NCBI RefSeq assembly: GCF_009870125.1
Contig: NC_046682.1
Span: 682,001-746,000 of the forward strand
DNA: 64,000 nucleotides
Direction of reading: 5' to 3'
DNA from: Drosophila pseudoobscura
Taxonomy: Eukaryota; Arthropoda; Insecta; Diptera; Drosophilidae
The notes under the pieces were generated by a model. That model saw only the letters and a list, made by a program, of their open reading frames with translations. It made no database searches and was not told the DNA's origin. Numbering within the stretch: the first letter of the stretch is position 1; each line of letters starts with the position of its first letter. Below are positions 44,401 through 56,400 of this stretch, piece after piece. Made by a program: the position numbers and the translations under genes.

Positions 44401-47400
44401 GCAAAATATGAGTTCAAGGATCTCAGATCCTATAAGAGCCAGAACAACCAAATTTGGTATCCACACTCCTGTGATATCGGACCTTGACCATTTTGTGTCA
44501 ACATTTCGCCACACCCCCTTCCGCCCCCCAAAGGACGAACATCTGAGGCATCCACAAATCTCAGAGACTATTAAGGCTAGAGTAACCAAATTTGGTACAC
44601 ACACTCCTTTAAGATGTCACTAAGATGTCGGCCCCCACAAAGGACGAAAATCTGTTGAATCCACAATATTGCAGATTCGAGAAAACTAAAAACGCAGAAT
44701 CATAGATATTGACCATATCTATCAGATTGCTGAATCTGGATCAGATCAGATCATTTTTATAGCCAAAAGGAACAAATCAATGTGCACTGGCTACACAGCG
44801 CCGACGTCACGCTCAGACTGATTTTCTGTCTCTCTCGCACGCACTCTTTGTCGTGTCGTTTAATATTAGCGGCGTCTGCCGGAGGAGACCCATACTGACT
44901 TAGTATCGGGTATAACTGTAGAGTTGCGGTGTCCGCAGAAACTCACAACGTTCCCCCTCGTTTTTTGTTTATTTTATCACAATCATTGTGACGTTTAAGA
45001 ACATCCAAAATGGATGGCGGACTAACTGGGAAATTTTCGGAACGGCAAAACCTTACCTAAATCCCCGAAATGGATGGTGGATGGTCGTTAGTGTGAATAG
45101 CCTATAAATGTGAAAACCTGTAGTTTTCTTTTAAGATTGTATTTTGTATTTTTGATTATAAAATTATATCACTCATACTAATTATGTTGTTTGCTGTAAC
45201 TGTTAGAGCAACTTATACCACAGTCAAAAATAAAAACGAGGGGGAACGTTGTGAGTTAATTCGGAGGCAATACTGTAGTGTGACTGAAATTTATCATCGA
45301 AAAATGAACATACATTTATTCAAAAAATTTTATTATATGACAAAATACGACCAAAAAATATGGTTACAACAAATATTACAATACAAGCAAAAAACAAAAG
45401 CTGTTTTGTGCTATATTTGTTCAACCCAAAGTAATGAAATGAAATGAAATTTGAAATAAGCTAGATTTTATATTTTATTTTAAAATATGCCAAATCTAGA
45501 TTAAAATAAGCTAAAATGGCAACAGTGCTCCTGGACTCAGGTATCGGCTTTGCTGGTCAGCTCCTTCTGGCTGCTTGTCATTTGATCGCTGAATTTGGTC
45601 ATTTTGATGTGAGGGTTCCTCAAAGAGTTCTGGAGCTGCTCTGAGATTTGTTGGAGTCGTTCCTCCAACTCTATTCGAGATTCTGCATACTACTTGTTGA
45701 TCTTCTCAAGTGCCGCATTTGTGGTTCCATTCTATTCAAGAATCGTTCGTTCTTCGTCGTAGATCAGACGCGTTTTTGTTTTAAACACCTTCCTAATCCA
45801 ACCTCCTATCTGGAAATCTATTCTATTCCGCGAGTGCATGCCATTTTGATTTGTGTTGAATTATTATTTATTGAACTTACAATTTTTCGGCGTTGGCTTG
45901 TTGTGTTTGTGTTGTTGCCGTGAGTACATTACATTGCATTACAGCTCTCGTCTCTCGTCTTGTAGCTTTTGTTGTTTTACCACTCTCTCGCTTCAATAAC
46001 TGTTCTTTCTCTCTTGCCCTTTAAACTTTCTGAGCAATAGCTCTCTCGGCTTAGTACCTCTCGCTATAACCGCTCTCCACTCTGCTCTCTTTTGTTTACC
46101 AATTCCGCTTTGAGCGTTGTCTGGCACATTGGTCTAATACCAATTTCTTTTGGAAATTTTATTTTTTTCGCCAATTTTCTTTAGTTAATAAATAAATAAT
46201 AAAAATGGAATACGCTGTGGTCTGCGCCAAAAAAACCTTTAAGAAGCAGATCACCTACGATCAGCCGAATGTCCCCTGCTGGCTCTGCGACAGCGTAGTG
46301 CACGCAAAATGCGCTGGATTTTCTGGCGTCGTGAGTGATGCTATAGCCAAACGTAATGGGTTGCATTACAGTTGCGAGGCATGCCGTGCGGTGAGAATGA
46401 CATGGTGGCTTTTATGGGGCAGACGCGGGAGGGCTTTAAGGAGCTGACCGTTGGCTTTAGCAAAAGCAATACGATCGGCTCCTAGCCATGGAGTCTCAAT
46501 TTGGCAGTCTGCAACTGCTGAATGAGTCTCCGAGGCTACTGGGCCTGTGGTGACTAAACCACTGGTATGAGTCCCACAAAAACGACATGTTTTTGTTTCA
46601 CGGCTGGCCCCTGACCTCACATCTAATGATGTAATTGCTTTTATTCAAAGCAAAATAAAAGCCGTGGGTTTAAAGGTGGAGAAATTTAACTTCTCTTATG
46701 CCAGGGAGATAGCCTCGTTTAAGATAAGCATCTCCCCAACTCAATTTGACACCAAATTTTGGCCGAAGCATTTGGTGGTGAAGGAGCTTAAGGCTAAGAA
46801 GAAGAATAGGCGCCCCATATCCTTTCCAAATCTTTCCAGTGTGCCACCCTCAACCTCAACTTCCTCTTCCTCAACTTCCCGTCTTGCTTTCCAAAAAACT
46901 AACTTCTCGTTTAGTAACCTATCAGAATGTAAGAGGCTTGCGTAGTAAGCTCAGCATTCTTTTCCGGGATAGTGTTGCTATTGCTTCCCACGTTATTGTG
47001 TTTACTGAAACCTGGTTAAAGCCGGACATTCTTAGCTCCGAGGTTTTGGCAGGTCGGTCCACAACTTTTACAAAGGACCGTTCGTCTCGACGTGCACTGG
47101 ATTTTAATTGCACTGGACTCTTACTTCACGTCGGAACACTTCACAGTCCAAGTTCAACAGGAACTGGAATTCCTGTGTATAAAACTGATTCTTCCCGCTT
47201 TCGCTATATTCATTACTTGCTCATATATCCCACCTTCTTCGGATATTTCAATTTATGAGCCGCACTTGTCCGCATTAACCGTTGTTTCTTCCTCGCTATC
47301 AGATAAAGATCATATGATAGTTCTAGGTGACTTCAACTTGCCAGGAACTGTTTGGTCTTCGGTAAACGAGTCTAGTATCCTAGTGCCCATGTCACGACAT

Positions 47401-50400
47401 GACTTTGTTGACGGCTTGCTTGACCTGTCCCTGTCTCAAGTCAACCATGTGAAAAATTCCTTGGGGCTTAATAATCTAATTAGGGATTTTGATTGGTCCG
47501 CTTTGTACTTGTGCACTGATGTCATAAAAGGCACAAACATTTTTTGCAATGCTCTTGGCACATTTCTTGTCCGATTAGATCTGGAAAAGCCCCTGGGTTT
47601 ACCAAAGAGTTATCCAGCCTAAAAAAGGAAGTTGGTTCTCCTACTTCTCACTCTCCTCTCGCTATGAAATAGCTCGGTCAAACTTTTCAGTTCTTAATGC
47701 ACAATGCTATAAGAACTCCCTATCTCGACGCAGGATACGTTTTTCTCAGGACCCTAAACAGTTTTACTGCTTCGTAAACAGTAAGCGTAGAACGACCGCA
47801 CAACAATCCTCGCTATCATTTTGTAATACGCCGGCAAATGATAATCAGGCAATTGCGGATCTTTTTGCCCAATTTTTCCACACCGCCTATTCTAAGGGAA
47901 AGCTACTCTGGTCATCCGACCCATACGGTTAAATGAATGTTCTTTACATCATGATCTTTGACTAGTTAAGCCGGTGTTTTCACCGGGTCCAGACAGGGTT
48001 CCAGGTTGTGTACTCAGGTACTGCGCCGAGGCTCTGTGTGGACCCTTGCTTAAACTATTCACCCTGTCCATCGATTCTTCTTGCTTCCCCCATCTGGAAG
48101 GAATCGTTTATAATTCCTTTCCATAAAAAAGGTAGCAAGTCTGACGTAAAAAACTATAGTTATAGCAAAGTTATCCGCTATCCCCAAAATGTTTGAGAAG
48201 GTATTAACTCCGCACTTGCAACATCTCTCCAAGTCACTTATATCTCCCACTCAGCATGGATTTATAAGGCGGCGATCAACCACCACGAATTTGTTAGAGT
48301 TTACCTCTTTCATTGTTAAAGGTTCCTTACAAGGTAACTTACAGACGGATGTCATTTACACCGACTTTTGTAAAGCATTCGACTCTGTAAACCATTCCCT
48401 TCAAGCGCATAAACTAGACCTTTTAGGGTTTCCGCCCAACCTCCTGAGATGGATTTCTAGCTACCTTTGTTCCAGGTCTCTAAGAGTCCTCTTCAAAAAC
48501 TCGCTCTCTTCACCAGTCAAGGTTTCTTTGGGAGTACCACAGGGCAGCCATCTAGGCCCCTTACTCTTCTCATTCTTTATTAATGACTTGCCTTCGGTAT
48601 TGACATATTCTCGAGTACTAATGTATGCGGATGATGTTAAACACTGTGTCCAGTATAAGGACATTTCATTTCATTCTCGCTTGCAATCCGATCTCAATAA
48701 CTTTCAGTCATGGTGTTGTGCAAACTTGTTACATCTTAATGCCTCGAAATGCAAAGTTAAAGTTTTCCGAACACATTTCTACCATGGTAAATAAGGCCAT
48801 GGGCGTGCTTGGGTTTATAAAGAGGTGGCCAAAGGAATTTGACGACCCCTATATAACAAAGACTCTCTATACCTCGGTTGTTCATCCGATCTTAGAATAC
48901 GGCTCCTGTGTATGGTATACTCAGTACAAAGTACACCAGGACCGTATAGAATCAGTACAGAAAAACTTTTTACTCTTTGCTCTGCGTGGCCTTAACTGGA
49001 ATAAAGGTGTGTTAGTAAACCTCCCATCCTTAGTTAACCGTAGAAAAATGCTTGGTGTGATTTTTATGCACAACTTGATCAGGGGTGACATAGACAGCCC
49101 TGATCTATTGTGCCGCATAAACTTCATGATTCATATTAGACTTACTAGAAATTTTATATCGTTGTTCCTTCCACATTGTATATCGAATTATTCCTTGCAT
49201 AAACCGTTTAGGGTCGTATGCTCGGACTATAATTCCCTCTACCATATCATATCCACCTCAAATTCTCTTCCTCTTATTAAATTACTAATCCTTACACACC
49301 TTTCTAGTAATTAGTAATTAGTAATTGTAGTGGTATTTTTTTTATGATTTTTATATTTTGAATGCATGCCTAGTTCTCTTAGGAACTTTAGTGCTAATCT
49401 TCCTCGAATATTAGTCTAACAGCTTTCTTTCCTGCATGCTCGCGTAACAGCCTTCTGCTGGTGTCACACGGGCCACTTGACGGTGCAGTAATTGCATCGC
49501 CTCTTGAAAGATGCAGTCATTGCATGTCAACGTCCACGATAGATTCTTTCACTCCACTTTCGCCTGGCTGGAGACGAGAGCTGCTGCAGTTTTTCTTGTC
49601 TGGACAATCAGTTCAGCAATCTTCTCCTCCAGCTTGGCAAACTGTATGCTGCCCTCCTCATCGGAGTCAGCCATCTGCTGTTGCAGGCGCTTCAGTTCGT
49701 CTTCGATAGTCTGTTGGGCATTTTTGCTTCATTCCGAATGCACTTGGACATCTGGCAGTTTCTGTTCCTATTGCTCGACGGTCAAGTGGCTTTTCCTCAG
49801 TAATGCGAATGATTCGCTCAGCTGGAGATTCTTTTGGGCATTGAGTTGGCTGCTTTCCTTGAGCTGGGACGGCCACCCGCTCTTCCATAGAGGATTTGTC
49901 CTGTTCGAGTTGTTTGTTGGTCGTCAGACTTATTGATTCTATTGGTTCGTCAATTGTCTAACCTCAGATAGTTGATACTCCACTTGCTGCATCTGCTGTT
50001 CGTGCTTCTCCACCACTTCTTCACCACCATTCTCTTGATTACAGAATGAGATGCACCTGTGTCCAAACTTAGTAACAGCTCGGTTACATCCACAACGTTC
50101 TTCGATATTCGCTCCAACTGGGAAACGAGAATTGTGGGACAGCTCGTAGGATGTGCCTTCGTATTAGCCCTTGCCCCTCTGTGCCGACTCGTTAAAGTTT
50201 AACAAATCTGTCTCAAAGGTCTAGTCTAGTCCAATATTTTTTATATGCCTTGTTCCTGCGATAATTTCCGTTCTATGGACCACGATCTCGGCCTTTTTTG
50301 TCTTCCGTTCTTACGTTTCTTCTGGAATATTAACGTATTTTGAATTTAATTTTTCAATTCATACATAAATAAATGCATATGTATGTATATAGTGTATGAG

Positions 50401-53400
50401 GCTCGAAAAAAACGTTCCAACTAGCTTTTATTTTGTATTTATATTATGCACTAATATGACTGCCAACTTGTATTTATTTCTAAAGTAATTTGCTTCTTAA
50501 ACAAATTAAAGGTTCCATTAAGTAAGCAAGTTACTTGTTCACGGGAACCGCTTTATTCACAGCCCCTACTTGGTTCGGAGAAACCATTTGGCGCGTCCGT
50601 TCTTTTTCGTAAGCACCAAAACTTTGACTGTGAAGTTTCCGGAAAACCCAGTAATAGTAAATCAACTTTGGACAATCCGGCTGTTTTGGAACAGCAATTA
50701 GAGGCTCTGGCGTATCACAAGCTTCAAATGGAAAAAAAAGGCCTCTTAGGACTGCAAATGCAATCGGCAAAATCTAACATAAATGTTCCAAAGTTGTCAT
50801 CTAACTCTTTGGGCAACAGTATAATCTACAGCAATATAAAAACCCCGTCTGATAGTACCCTACAAACAGAAAATATACCGTCAATATTTGGGCGCACGTC
50901 TACCGAACCCTCCACACTTTACTCCAATGTACATTCAACAGGTAAAATTCACTTGCCCTTCTGAATGACAGTACTTACTGAATTTAACCTTTCAGATGCA
51001 AACACTAATGATATTGTGTCATCGTTGCGTTCTTTACCTAGAATGCTTTCCGTCTGTACTAACTCATTGTCAGAGAAGGAAAGAGAAGAAGATATGCCGC
51101 CACCTAGCCCTGTAAGTGCTGTTAGCTCTTCATATAGCGAGCTAAGACGTGCTACGAATTTGTTCAACAAGCCAATGGACCTGGTGGAAAATAATTTAAA
51201 ACTTCTGCCACCGCCCAAAACATTCATCAGTGCTACAAAAAACTGTTCAAGTCAATATTCGGTGCAACATAACGCAATGCTTAAGGTAAATGTATAAATA
51301 AACAATTCACAATGGCCTGGTGGTGGATGTTTTCAATCTCATCTTGTTACGCTGCCATATGCCGTCTAATTATCCGGTGGTCCAATTTTTACAATATGTT
51401 ATGAAAAAGAATGTAATGCCACAAATCTGCCTATTTTGTGTTTTCAAGGTATTGTTCCTTATTGACCTTGAAACGAACCCGTTGGCCGTCTGAAATTAGC
51501 TTAGACTCTGCGGTCTGTAGGTTTGTTGCAACAAATTTATAATGTTTCCCTGGCGACATTTGAGTGAACGGCCGAGGTTAATTACACAAGCATTCGTATC
51601 ATTTTGTTCACTCTTTTTAATGACTGATAATTTTAACATACACAAAATTTCAAAACAGTTGCTAATCTATGATTTTATTATTAATGTAAATTATAAAATA
51701 TATTTCTACATTCCGTCCGAACCTGTCACTTTTTTATTGGAAGCCGATGTGATATATGAATGATGCACTCAAAACAGCGGATCTACATATGTAGTTTTTA
51801 ACTAGTTCCACATTTTTTAATATTGATGGAATTGCATTGCAAATTCCTCCGACCTACGAAGATGATTTTTCACTCGAGCTTAAGACCTTTCCATCAATCA
51901 TTATCAAATAAAATTCATGATTTATTTGAAAAACATTAAAGGAATCTGTTGAATTTTCTGCTTTATATTTGCAACTTATGTGCGGACTAAGCCAAATTGA
52001 TGAAATTTTGCCAAATTACTGCATTAGTATCTAGTATTTACAGTGGAATAAGGTAAATGGAACCATTTTATCAACCATTTAAATCTCAGGATCACTAAAG
52101 CGCTGACGGTAATTTAAATGGCCACTGCTCCCATCACAGCCAAATTTAAATTAGTCTTTCAATGTAGGGCTGAATTTTGAGCTCTAATGCTGCATCAAAT
52201 TCTCCACAAGAGTGTGGTCAACCAATGATTGTAAATTGACTACTGCTCAAGTTTCAGAAATTTGTATGCCTTTTAGATAAAACGTAACATGGAAACAATT
52301 TTGATCCATGCAGTTTACCATGCATCAACAATTCTTCGCAAGGAGTTTGGTTGATTTCTGCAGTCAGAGAATAGTTTTTCTGGGCGCCGAGAAATACTTG
52401 CTGCTGTTTGAGTTAATATTAGTGTTTCTTTCAAAAATTGTTCGTTGTTTTTAATTAATTTTAATTAATCAGTTAATACTGATGACTTTTCAACTTTTGA
52501 CACTTAAACTTTTTTTTGCACAGTGCCATTGTGCCATATTGAGAAAAGCGTGATTCTCGACCGTGGTTTTGTACCTATGAAATCATTCATGTCGTAGTTC
52601 ATTGTAACACGGACGATTCACAATGACTATTTTCAAACAAAAAAAAGGTAGAAGGCGGATGGGGACGGATGTCAAAAGTTCTATTCCACGAAGGTCTCTG
52701 GTATGTAAGTAAAAGCTCTCCATAGGAAATTTTAAGTTCTACAACGATTTACCACTAATATACACACATGTCTTTTATTTTAATACATACCAAGTATGAT
52801 CAAGTTAAACAGTTATTTCAATACAAAACGCAAAACATTAAGATTGACTTAGCTGAACAACAAACCTTAAAACGGCATTTTTATTTTGGTATTTACCCTC
52901 GTTTGAGGTTTGACTATCAAAGGGAAAAATATATAAAAATCGGAATAATTATCAGCGGGAAATAAATATTAATTTGTTTATTGTCTGCCAAATTGCAAAG
53001 TCGACCACTGTGGGGCGGCTGTTGTCCTCTTATGGTCTCTGAGATCTAGACGCTGTCGGTCAGGCCGTCCGACATCGCTATATCGACTCGGCTATTGATA
53101 CTGATCAAGAATCTGCATACATAAATACATTATAATAATAATCTCTTATGATTAGCAAATGTTTAACAAATATTTGTTTCTTTTGTTGGCTGCAAAGAAA
53201 TTTCTGTGCAATATTTCAAATTAATGTTTTTTAGTGTGCCTTCATACCAGTTGTCTTCGCACACAAATAAAAAACGAGGTGGAACGTTGTGAGTTGCTGC
53301 GGACACCGCAACTCTACAGTTATACCCGATACTAAGTCAGTATGGCTCTCCTCCGGCAGACGGCGCTAATATTAAACGACACGACAAAGAGTGCGTGCGA

Positions 53401-56400
53401 GAGAGACAGAAAATCAGTCTGTGCGTGACGTCGGGCGCTGCGTAGCTAGTGCAAATTGATTTGTTCCTATTAACTATATAAAATGATCCGATCTGATCCA
53501 GACTCAGCAATCTGATAGATATGGTCATTCTCTATGATTCTGCGTTTTTAGTTTTCTCGAATCTGCAATATTGTGGATGCAACAGATTCTCGTCCTTTGT
53601 GGGGGCGGAAGGGGGTGGGGCGAAATTCTGAGATGTACGTTTTATAGTGGGATCTAACAGAAGTGCGGATACCAAATTTGGTTACTCTAGCCTTAAAGTC
53701 TCTGAGATTTGTGGTTGCCCCAGATTTTCGTCCTTTGTGGGGGCGGAAGGGGGTGCGCGAAATTTTGACACAAAACGGTCAAGGTCCGATATCACAGGAG
53801 TGTGAATACCAAATTTGGTTGCTCTAGCTCTTATGGGTTCTGAGATCCTTGAACTCATATTTTGCAATTGGCAAAACCGACCATTAAACCTGTGTGTTAG
53901 AGTGAGACAGAGCGAGAAAGAGTGAAATTGTTTTCGTGATTCTGGCTATAATAATTATACGATCTGGTTCAGATTTTGCACTCTGTAAGATATAGTCATC
54001 TTCGACGATTCTGCGTTTTTAGTTTTTTCGTATCGTCGAGATTGTGGATGCCACAGATTTTTTCCCTTTGTGGGGGCGGAAGTGGGCGGGGCAAAGTTTT
54101 GAAATATTTTTGTAGCAGTGACATATCACAGAAGTCTGGATCCAAAACATCGTTGCTCTAGCTCTTATAGTCTTTGAGCATTAGGCGCTGAAGGGGACGG
54201 ACAGACGGACGGACGGACGGACGGACAGACGGACAGACAGACAGACAGACAGGGCTCAATCGACTCGGCTATTGATGCTGATCAAGAATATATATACTTT
54301 ATGGGGTCGGAAACGATTCCTTCTGGACGTTACACACATAGACTTTTACCACAAATCTAATATACCCCAATACTCATTTTGAGTATCGGGTATAAAAAAA
54401 TACTGAATTTTTAAAAGAGTAAGCAGCTTTGCCGGTAATACAGACAGTGTGAAGTAATTATGAGCAACAACTTCCAGATCGCAAAATGCCCTTTTGAGAA
54501 CTTTGATTAGCGAACAAGTAAGCAAAAATGAACTAGTGAACAAAATATAACAAAATATAACGGACGAGTTAGCCACTACATCTGGCACGACAACCCCCTT
54601 TCTCCAAGATAAGCTTCCAAGCTTATCATAAAAGAGAAATACAAGCGACTGACTGACGATATGTGGCAAATAATGCCACGATGTCGCATAACTCGGTTAA
54701 CATGGTCGACCATAGACAGGAAGCGCACCTCTGAGCTATGCAAACTAGGCAGGAAAAGTTGCAGCGCAGTCGTACGTTCCCTCACGGGACATTGGCCCAC
54801 GCTAACAGGCTAGGTTCCCCACATAATGATTTTAATTATTTCACAATGATTTCCACAGCTGCAGAGGCGATGAAGAGGAGGAGACAGTAAAACACCTGTT
54901 CTGCCCCTGTCCAGCTCTCAGCAGAAGAAGGCTACAACACTTAGGCTCAGCCTTTCTAACTGACATTTCGGAGATGTCTACACTATGTCCCAGGAAGATC
55001 GCTTACTTTGTAAGAGCATCTGGTTGGCACAATTGCTGACATGAAGTCCCACATCGCAGGAAGGAAATGATCCCAAGCGGTATCATAACGGGCCGAAACC
55101 GACCTAAGTGTGGCGGGCTCTGAGCGAGCCTGGTATTCGCCTACAAGTAACAATAGAGACAATTTTGTGTGTAGAAACCTCGGTAGAAACCTACATTAAT
55201 CTTCCTTTCACAGATTTTACCATTTTGCTAGATTAAGCCAAAGTAGATTTCTATTTCGCGTACGTTGGCGAACACATTTTTATACCCGATACTCAAAATG
55301 AGTATAGGGGTATACTAGATTTGTAGTGAAAGTGGATGTTTGTGACGTCCAGAAGGAAGTGTTTCCGGCCCCATAATTTATATGCATATAATATTCTTGA
55401 TCAGCATCAATAGCCGAGTCGATTGAGACCTGTCTGTCTGTCCATCCATATGAGCGCCTAGTGCTCAGAGACTATAAGAGCTAGAGCAACGACACTTTGT
55501 ATCCGGACCTCTCTGATATCTGACACAAATCTGTGGCATCCACACTATTAAAGACACAAGAAAACTAAAAACGCACAATCATAAAGATTAACTATATCTA
55601 CCAGTTTGCCGAATCTGAATCAGATCGCATCATTTTTATAGCCAAAAGTAAGAAATCAGTTTGCAGTGGCCACGAAATGCCCGACGACATGTTCATGTTA
55701 AGCACCATTCCCTATCGACTTTCGAGAGACGGAAAAGCTTTGTCATCGGAGTCTTAGGTGGGTGGCTGTGTAATAGATCTGTTTTGATGTTTGAGCAATA
55801 ACAGTTGGGACTTTCAGCCCAAATAGGTCTAAATAAATGTATAATATATTTTGTTTTTTTGCAGAGTTCATCGACATATGATTCAATATATGAGCCTATA
55901 AATCCTCGTTCACCTGGAGATTTGCTGTCCCGTGCAAGTTATAATATGTATGACACATACGTTAATGATAACAATATTGCGAGTAGATCCGGTGATGTCA
56001 ATTCTTTGATAGCAATTGATTCGCACAATGGGCTATATATCAGAGGCGGTGCTCTGGCTGAAGGTTACGAAGACCAAAATACTTATCAAAATAAAAATAA
56101 GAATGATGGGGGTTTAGGACACTGTGCTGTCAATCCCACTCACCAAACACATGAATTTGAAAATTATGGTACGTCAAAAATGTTCAAATACTTATTTTAA
56201 ACTAATAAAATAATAACTATTGATTCTGCACCTAGGTCGGTGCGTTAAATGCAATGAGCGAGTGTTAGGAGAAAGCAGTGGTTGCACGGCAATGGAGCAA
56301 ATTTACCATATATCCTGTTTCACATGCACAAACTGTCAAATAAACCTGCAGGGTAAACCATTTTATGCCCTGGAGGGTAAACCATACTGCGAGTATGACT

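Larger units (their letters stand above)
43272..45098. mobile_element. PIF/Harbinger-like inverted-repeat DNA transposon, interrupted by DINE-1
   Basis: The left end reads 'attcacactcaccatccacc' (from 43272). The reverse complement of 45072-45098 reads 'attcacactaacgaccatcc' then 'accatcc', an imperfect terminal inverted repeat pair. Between them are decayed coding pieces (43374 onward [16 protein letters not shown]; minus-strand MADF/Myb-like tail at 43546-43680) and a complete DINE-1 at 43944-44964. A lone homologous end lies at 36633-36740. The exact outer ends and target duplication are not clear, and the superfamily assignment rests mainly on the accessory-protein-like tail. Confidence 0.55.
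45745..49545 (+). mobile_element. CR1-clade LINE, defective copy 2
   Basis: Collinear with copy 1 (15893-21056) from the GATCAGACGCGTTTTTGTTT leader (about 45762) to 'gcatgtcaacgtcca' near 49543. Long stretches, for example 48761-49060 against 20321-20620, are almost identical. This copy keeps the reverse transcriptase region lost from copy 1, including MYADDV, but has its own frameshifts and a 110-bp deletion at 48751-48759. It is inserted in an older coiled-coil pseudogene within Zyx intron 1. Confidence 0.85.
45531..50165 (-). pseudogene. Coiled-coil protein pseudogene split by a CR1 LINE
   Basis: On the minus strand 50165-49550 and then 45745-45531 encode heptad-rich coiled coil. The first part reads [98 protein letters not shown] and [20 protein letters not shown]. 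The second reads NAALEKINK, a stop, then [40 protein letters not shown], and a stop. Frameshifts and stops are frequent and there are no introns, so it is a dead copy, perhaps processed. The style recalls CLIP-170/CLIP-190 or similar long coiled-coil tails, but I cannot name the source gene with certainty. The CR1 copy at 45745-49545 interrupts it. Confidence 0.6.

Noticed and set aside
53682..53867. Small recurrent frames reading [20 protein letters not shown] (also near 44399 and 63702)
   Set aside because: They recur because they are translations of the same DINE-1 module; there is no evidence of a real peptide.
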